Below, piece by piece: positions 6,998-11,013 of a DNA stretch of 11,013 nucleotides. The notes under the pieces were generated by a model. The model worked only from the letters and a program-made list of their open reading frames with translations, was not told where the DNA came from and did no database searches. The stretch lies in NCBI GenBank assembly GCA_964516295.1, contig CAZEYT010000091.1:1-11013 (forward strand), in the 5' to 3' direction. Both the position numbers and the translations under genes were made by a program. This DNA comes from CAZEYT01 sp964516295. Lineage in GTDB: Bacteria; Verrucomicrobiota; Verrucomicrobiia; Chthoniobacterales; Terrimicrobiaceae. Each line of letters begins with the position of its first letter. The stretch's first letter is position 1.

Positions 6998-7407
6998 GGA
7001 AAGTTTTCCTCCACCAAGTTCCACGCACCCAGGTAAGTGGCCGGTTGAGCATCATCCGGTGCTCCTTTGGTGCTGGAGCCAGCTTTCCATGTCAGCATCT
7101 CCTTGCGACCTCCAGAAGCCGGGCGAAGCAGTCCCGACCAACCGCTCTCCCAGGAAATCCTTGCCGCCTGTCCCTCTGGTCTCCAGAAACCTTCCCCGCG
7201 GAACGAACCAATCTTCTCTGTGGCCGTGCCGTCGGGCCGCAGGATAACAGTCATCGTCATCGATGGCTGCGAAAGGCTTGGCACTGACCATTTTCCGGTT
7301 CCCGCTCTCTGGATCGTGCATCCTGCTAAGAGGAGAAGAATAATCCCGAGCGCCCACAGGTGAGCCGGAGTGCGGTTCCGGGTCTCCCAACGAGCCTCAA
7401 TCTCCAT
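6994..7407 (-). CDS. Small lipoprotein of unknown function
   Basis: The 137-residue product has a short charged N-terminus, a hydrophobic stretch (about 17-27) and a lipobox LAGC with C30 as the lipidated cysteine. It should be anchored to a membrane after signal peptidase II cleavage, and residue +2 is Thr, not Asp. The mature ~108 residues are rich in Trp, Gly and Ser with alternating beta-type pattern (MTMTVILRPDGTATEK, GFWRPEGQAARISWESGW), resembling small lipocalin-like or META-like barrels, but I recognise no family. The ATG at 7405-7407 has no clear ribosome-binding site. It lies 57 nt downstream of the divergent ureohydrolase on the same strand and may be co-transcribed with it. Its stop overlaps the LuxR stop in TTAA (6994-6997). 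Confidence 0.7.
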   Translation of the reverse strand: MEIEARWETRNRTPAHLWALGIILLLLAGCTIQRAGTGKWSVPSLSQPSMTMTVILRPDGTATEKIGSFRGEGFWRPEGQAARISWESGWSGLLRPASGGRKEMLTWKAGSSTKGAPDDAQPATYLGAWNLVEENFP

Positions 7408-7464
7408 CGGCCCGGTGAAGTTCCGCGAAATGAAGGTTCGCTCCCATCGGCTGGTGGCTTTCGA

Positions 7465-8430
7465 CTACGCTCCCTGTGACGAGACTCGCTCGGCAATCAA
7501 TGTCACGAATTCATGAAGCAGAAAGCTGGCCGTCAGACCGGTGATCTGGGACGGAGTGTCCAAGGGCGGACAATAGCAAACAATGTCTGCTCCCATGAAA
7601 TTCAGGCCTCGAAGTCCGTGGATGACCGCCAGAATCTCCCTCAACCGCAAACCGTTGAGTTCCGGGTCGGCCACAGCGGGCGCTTCCGTGGGGTCGATCA
7701 CATCCAGGTCGAAGCTCAGATACACGGGTTGGTCGCCGACGATGGCGCGGGTTTTCTCGAGGACAGCCTTGGGCCCCATCTCGAGAAATGACGCGGTCGT
7801 GATGACCTCGGCAAAATTTTTCTTCGACCAGTCGTCCATGGTCGGGTCGCCCATCGGCCCGCGGATTCCGATCTGGACGGTCCGTTTCGGGTCCATGTTT
7901 CCTTCCTCCGTGCCAATGCGGAACCCGCCGGCGTGGTTCTTTGTGCCGAACATCGGTGGGAAACTGTCGCAATGGCAGTCGAAATGGATGACTCCGACGG
8001 GCTCGGCGAACGTGGTGGCACGGGCCGCCCGCAAGATGGGTTGGGTGATCGAATGGTCGCCACCCACACTCACCGGAACGATTCCTGCGCGGAAAACATT
8101 TTCATAAAATGCCTGGATATCCTCGGCAATCGCATCGGGGTTGAGGTTGGCCATCGGCACATCACCAATGTCGCGGATGCGGGCGACTTCGAAAGGATTG
8201 ATGCCGAACTCGCGATGACCGCGGGCGTATCCCATCGAGCGGTTCCGAACCGTGCGTGGTCCCAGATACTGCATGTGTTCGATGGGGTTGCCGCCTCCGT
8301 AGGGCACTCCCACGATGCCAATGTCGGTATCCGCCAGATCCGGCCGGTACGGACAACGCAGAAAGGTGGAGGGGCCGAACCAGTGTTGGTAGCCAGTGGC
8401 AAAGTCGAGTGAGGATTTTGGTGTGCTCAT
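7465..8430 (-). CDS. Divergent ureohydrolase (arginase/agmatinase superfamily), altered substrate loops
   Basis: The 321-residue protein has the full arginase-fold metal set: H126 in GGDHSIT, D151/H153/D155 in FDCHCD, and D241/D243 in SFDLDVIDP, so a binuclear Mn or Ni centre is expected. H166 in NHAGGF sits where the family has the catalytic loop His. Two substrate motifs differ from normal agmatinases. The GTGTPxxGGL loop reads AVADPELNGL (252-261), and the ADxVEV motif, whose Glu holds the guanidinium, reads ADIVCYCPP (281-289), with Cys in place of Glu. Known superfamily reactions cleave a guanidino group to urea plus amine; here the substrate is probably not agmatine. Guanidine hydrolase (GdmH-like) or one half of a heteromeric enzyme are alternatives. 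It is 22 nt downstream of the canonical paralogue, so the two are probably co-translated. ATG at 8428-8430; no signal peptide. Confidence 0.88.
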   Translation of the reverse strand: MSTPKSSLDFATGYQHWFGPSTFLRCPYRPDLADTDIGIVGVPYGGGNPIEHMQYLGPRTVRNRSMGYARGHREFGINPFEVARIRDIGDVPMANLNPDAIAEDIQAFYENVFRAGIVPVSVGGDHSITQPILRAARATTFAEPVGVIHFDCHCDSFPPMFGTKNHAGGFRIGTEEGNMDPKRTVQIGIRGPMGDPTMDDWSKKNFAEVITTASFLEMGPKAVLEKTRAIVGDQPVYLSFDLDVIDPTEAPAVADPELNGLRLREILAVIHGLRGLNFMGADIVCYCPPLDTPSQITGLTASFLLHEFVTLIAERVSSQGA

Positions 8431-8452
8431 GATTATTTGTGAGAAGGGTTTG

Positions 8453-9436
8453 CTACGCAGTCAGACGGTTTTCTGCGACAAGGCAGAGGAGTTCGAACAT
8501 CAGCTGGGCACCGGCCAGGGCCGTGATGCCTCCCGTGTCGAACGGCGGGGAGACTTCGACGAGATCGGCTCCAACGATGTTGAGGTGGCGCAGACCGTGG
8601 AGAAGCCGCTTGGCCTCATACGAACTCAGGCCGCCAACAGCCGGCGTTCCGGTGCCCGGCGCGAAGGCGGGGTCCAACGCATCAATGTCGAAGCTAATAT
8701 AAGTCGGTCCGTCGCCCACGATCCGCCGGGCCTCGGCGGCCACGGCATCCGGACCCAAGTCGTAGAACCGGTCGATATCAATCGTCGTGACACCCACACC
8801 GTGCCCGTAGGTTTCCATGGGTGCAAAGGGATCCCGAATCCCGATTTGCACGATCCTCTTCGGATCCAGAAAGCCCTCCTGAATGCCGTTCACATACATG
8901 CTGCCATGGTGCAAATTGGAGCCATTGAGCGACTCCGCCATATCAAAGTGAGAATCAATATGGATAAGCCCCAAAGGTTCCTTTCGTCCGAGGGCTTTGA
9001 GAATGGGATACGTAATGGAATGGTCGCCACCGGCAATGATCGGTGTGATCCCCCGGTCGTTGATCTTGGAAAAAAAGGAAAAGCTTTGATCGGCGACCTC
9101 TTGGAGGTCAAACGCACTTGGGATAAAGGCATCTCCAATGTCCGAGATCGCCAGCTTTCCAAACGGCGTCATCTTCATCGAATAGTTGTGATAGAGGACG
9201 TTGCTGGATTGGTTGCGGATTTCGCGAGGTCCGTGACGGGCTCCCGTACGCTGGGTCAGACCGAGATCGGAGGGCACCCCAACCAAGGCGATGTCGAGCG
9301 GCTCGCCTGTTTCCCAATCCGGGCGATACTTGGTGCGGAAGAACGTGGGGAGCCCGGAGTAGGACTTCATGTAAAGCTCCGGGGCCACATTCATGGAGTG
9401 TTTGATAACTTTATAAAACTCTTCGGCGTTGCTCAT
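8453..9436 (-). CDS. Ureohydrolase, agmatinase/guanidinobutyrase-like
   Basis: The 327-residue cytoplasmic enzyme of the arginase superfamily has all signature motifs: H139 in AGGDHSITYP, D161/H163/D165 in HIDSHFDM, the catalytic loop H177-G178 in LHHGSMY, D250/D252 in SFDIDALDPAFAPGTGTPAVGG (split here over 248-269), and E294 in GADLVEVSPP for guanidinium binding. The N-terminal ~45 residues before the first strand and the RTGARHGPREIR phrase (63-74) are typical of agmatinases, guanidinobutyrases and guanidinopropionases, which sequence alone separates poorly. The reaction would be guanidino compound plus water to urea plus amine, with two Mn (or Ni) ions. No arginine decarboxylase, spermidine synthase, urease or HypA/HypB-like nickel chaperone is in the window to fix the pathway. 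The gene begins 12 nt after the esterase stop and ends 22 nt before the divergent paralogue. ATG at 9434-9436 follows an A-rich stretch without a Shine-Dalgarno sequence. Confidence 0.92.
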   Translation of the reverse strand: MSNAEEFYKVIKHSMNVAPELYMKSYSGLPTFFRTKYRPDWETGEPLDIALVGVPSDLGLTQRTGARHGPREIRNQSSNVLYHNYSMKMTPFGKLAISDIGDAFIPSAFDLQEVADQSFSFFSKINDRGITPIIAGGDHSITYPILKALGRKEPLGLIHIDSHFDMAESLNGSNLHHGSMYVNGIQEGFLDPKRIVQIGIRDPFAPMETYGHGVGVTTIDIDRFYDLGPDAVAAEARRIVGDGPTYISFDIDALDPAFAPGTGTPAVGGLSSYEAKRLLHGLRHLNIVGADLVEVSPPFDTGGITALAGAQLMFELLCLVAENRLTA

Positions 9437-9448
9437 ATTTTTTGGTGG

Positions 9449-10552
9449 TTAAGATTTGGCTCTGCGATTTCTCGTGTACAAGACTACCGCGCCCCCCGCG
9501 AGCAGGAGCAGGATAAAAGTCGAAGGTTCGGGCACAACAGCGGCATAGGCGGCGTCCGCAATCAGGAAGTTCACCGTGGTCGTGCCGTGCGCGGAATCCC
9601 AATAGAGATACTGCGAAGGATTTTCAACGACCGAGCCGTAAGGAAATGGGGGATTATCCCCCGGGAACGGCGTGTAAGCCCTCTCCGTGACGTTGGTCAG
9701 ACCGAAGCTGGCCGGATCGTTGATCACATCGATAAAGATCTGATTGATGTCCAGTTTGATGATGTTGATGCCGCTCAGTGCGCTGGAAAGAAGGTTGAGT
9801 TCGATGTCCAGGGCCGAGTTGAAGCCATCCGTAAACGTCGTGGCTTGGGGACCTTTGATCGGGTCGTTGCGGTAATCGGGTGACTCTCCAATGGGAGGGA
9901 GATTGGGAACCAGAAAGGTCCTCCCTCCAGCATTGTAGAGATTGGTGATGGCTGTTGCCACGTTGCCAGCCACTTGGGCCGGGATGATCGGGTCATTGTT
10001 CTCCACATGGGCAAAGACATCGTTCCCGCCAATCCAGAGGGTGAAAAGCGTGGTCGTGGGAGAGGGGAGAGCCGGGTTGCTGGCATTTAATTGATCGGTG
10101 TAGAAGCCCACTTGGGTGAGCAGGTTGGGAAGAAACACAAAGTTGTTGCCGGTGCCGCTGCGCGCTCCGGCCCAGGAGAAGTTCGTGCCATTCTGCTCCG
10201 TGATCCCATTGTTGCGCGGCATGGTACCGAACCCCAAGTCGGTGTAGAGATGGTCCACCCACACCGGCCCGTCGGAGTATCGGCCGGGGAAATAGAAGTT
10301 GGAGTTGTAACCCGTGAGAATCCGAGCCTGGTTTTCGCTTAGCAAACCAAGCGTATTGCCGACATCACTCAGGCTGTCACCAAAGGAAACCATTCCCGAG
10401 AACCCGTGCTGCGATCTTGCAGACAGCGGAAACGCCAGCACGAGTGCGATCAACAAAACGTGGAAGGTCGAAAGACCCTGCGCAGGCACCGGATTGCCAG
10501 CAGGCGGTGGAGTTTTTTCCCAACGGGTTGGCAAGGCATTCCTTTGGAACAT
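9449..10552 (-). CDS. PEP-CTERM-anchored SGNH/GDSL esterase
   Basis: From ATG 10552 the protein has 367 residues. A hydrophobic signal segment (about 31-45, VLLIALVLAFPLSA) precedes the mature enzyme. The SGNH blocks are all present: GDSL-type FGDSLSDVGN with nucleophile S60, the Gly of block II in SWAGARSG, GGND with N177, and WDSAHG with D319 and H322. The end is a classical PEP-CTERM tag: VPEP (340-343), a short transmembrane helix, then Arg/Lys-rich RNRRAK. Such proteins are exported by Sec, recognised by an exosortase and delivered to the cell surface or exopolysaccharide matrix. The fold hydrolyses esters or lipids; the natural substrate is unknown. The start is uncertain: an in-frame GTG at 10594 would add 14 residues, and a GTG at 10489 would give a tighter signal peptide. 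It is the first gene of the minus-strand cluster, 12 nt ahead of the ureohydrolase. Confidence 0.9.
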   Translation of the reverse strand: MFQRNALPTRWEKTPPPAGNPVPAQGLSTFHVLLIALVLAFPLSARSQHGFSGMVSFGDSLSDVGNTLGLLSENQARILTGYNSNFYFPGRYSDGPVWVDHLYTDLGFGTMPRNNGITEQNGTNFSWAGARSGTGNNFVFLPNLLTQVGFYTDQLNASNPALPSPTTTLFTLWIGGNDVFAHVENNDPIIPAQVAGNVATAITNLYNAGGRTFLVPNLPPIGESPDYRNDPIKGPQATTFTDGFNSALDIELNLLSSALSGINIIKLDINQIFIDVINDPASFGLTNVTERAYTPFPGDNPPFPYGSVVENPSQYLYWDSAHGTTTVNFLIADAAYAAVVPEPSTFILLLLAGGAVVLYTRNRRAKS

Positions 10553-10590
10553 CGCAGGAAAGAAGCCGATGGGGAGAGTTTCCTCAACCC

Positions 10591-10608
10591 TCACACATGG
10601 GGGTGTGA
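10591..10608. repeat. Inverted repeat near the esterase start
   Basis: TCACAC (10591-10596), six bases, GTGTGA (10603-10608) make a perfect 6-bp inverted repeat just upstream of the esterase ATG, overlapping the alternative GTG start (10592-10594). It could be an operator or an mRNA hairpin. The half-sites are in the reverse order to a CRP site (TGTGA-N6-TCACA), so I do not call it CRP. Confidence 0.35.
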
Positions 10609-11013
10609 CAATTTCAAAGGATCTTTACCGGGCGTTGGCCTGCCGGGTGGAGGCCGGCGAAGCCGCGCGAGCTCTTGAAAGATTTCACACGGACGACTCG
10701 GAGAACACGCAGAATTGTTCAAACACGCCGCGCGTGCGAAACAACGGCTCATTGCGAATGGGAACGAGCCGGCGGTCTTCGCGATTGCCGACAGGGATGT
10801 CGTCGGGTTGGCATCCCGCGGTTGACCTCGTGCCGGTGCACTTGTAAGCGACGATGTTATGGCTGCGTTTGGCATCGGGCATCGAAAGCTTTTTGAAAGC
10901 ATCGAACACATGGATCTGGCAGATTCGGTGGAAGATCGGGGGTGTAAAGATTCTTCTGTAATTGGGTTCTTCACAATCTGAGCGCCCCATCCGGGGACGG
11001 CGGAGCGAAGGCG
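10609..11013. other. Right-edge stretch with no supportable gene; probable upstream region of the esterase cluster
   Basis: About 400 bases carry only weak reading frames. The longest on the minus strand (10685-10990, 101 codons, and 10591-10974, 127 codons) overlap each other, give low-complexity or unfamiliar products and have no ribosome-binding site. On the plus strand the frame in register with the first is interrupted by a TGA at 10823-10825. No clear -35/-10 pair, tRNA or strong terminator was found. The promoter of the minus-strand cluster is expected here but I cannot place it. Confidence 0.4.

Noticed and set aside
6997..7010. AGGAAAGTTTTCCT near-palindrome just after the LuxR stop
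   Set aside because: The loop would be only two bases and there is no U-tract; it also lies within the lipoprotein coding sequence, so a terminator call is not justified.
8396..9883. A 495-codon open frame on the plus strand across both ureohydrolases and the esterase end
   Set aside because: It is antisense to three genes with full catalytic motifs, and its product shows no domain or signature. Long antisense frames are expected in GC-rich coding DNA.
10591..10608. CRP/FNR-type binding site
   Set aside because: The half-sites are in the opposite order (TCACAC first, GTGTGA second) from TGTGA-N6-TCACA, so only a generic inverted repeat can be claimed.
10685..10990. A possible small minus-strand gene, or a decayed plus-strand gene in the same codon register (broken by TGA at 10823-10825)
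   Set aside because: Neither translation is recognisable, no ribosome-binding site is seen, and the two readings plus a third overlapping frame cannot all be real. A homology search would decide it.

Overview
The window is GC-rich, densely packed bacterial DNA. A PEP-CTERM sorting signal on a predicted secreted esterase, a stand-alone H-NOX protein feeding a hybrid histidine kinase, and several start codons without a clear Shine-Dalgarno sequence all fit a Gram-negative environmental bacterium. My best guess is Verrucomicrobiota. This is inferred from protein style and not proven; no rRNA, tRNA, CRISPR array or insertion sequence was seen.

Left part (1-5369, plus strand): the window opens inside the 3' end of a gene that looks like a class III adenylate/guanylate cyclase. 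An ABC-F translation ATPase of the YheS/ABCF3 type follows. Next is a two-gene nitric-oxide sensing module: an H-NOX haem protein overlapping by 25 nt a hybrid histidine kinase that has no sensor domain of its own but carries a C-terminal receiver. A bicupin with two complete metal sites comes next.

Middle (5376-6997): a YiiM-like MOSC protein on the minus strand converges on the bicupin with a 6-nt gap. It diverges from a LuxR-type regulator with a probable GAF-like N-terminal sensor region. The LuxR gene converges on a small lipoprotein gene, and the two share a TTAA stop.

Right part (6994-10594, minus strand, read right to left): a PEP-CTERM SGNH/GDSL hydrolase, a canonical agmatinase/guanidinobutyrase-like ureohydrolase (12 nt downstream), a divergent second ureohydrolase (22 nt further), then a 137-residue lipoprotein after a 57-nt gap. 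The first three look like one transcription unit. The tandem ureohydrolases are the most interesting part of the window. Both keep all six metal ligands, but the second has lost the substrate-binding Glu and the Gly/Thr/Pro loop and has gained four cysteines in active-site motifs. A pair of unlike ureohydrolases side by side recalls the two-subunit nickel metformin hydrolases and the wider group of guanidine-type hydrolases.

The last 400 or so bases, upstream of the esterase, hold no gene I can support. They contain an inverted repeat near the esterase start.
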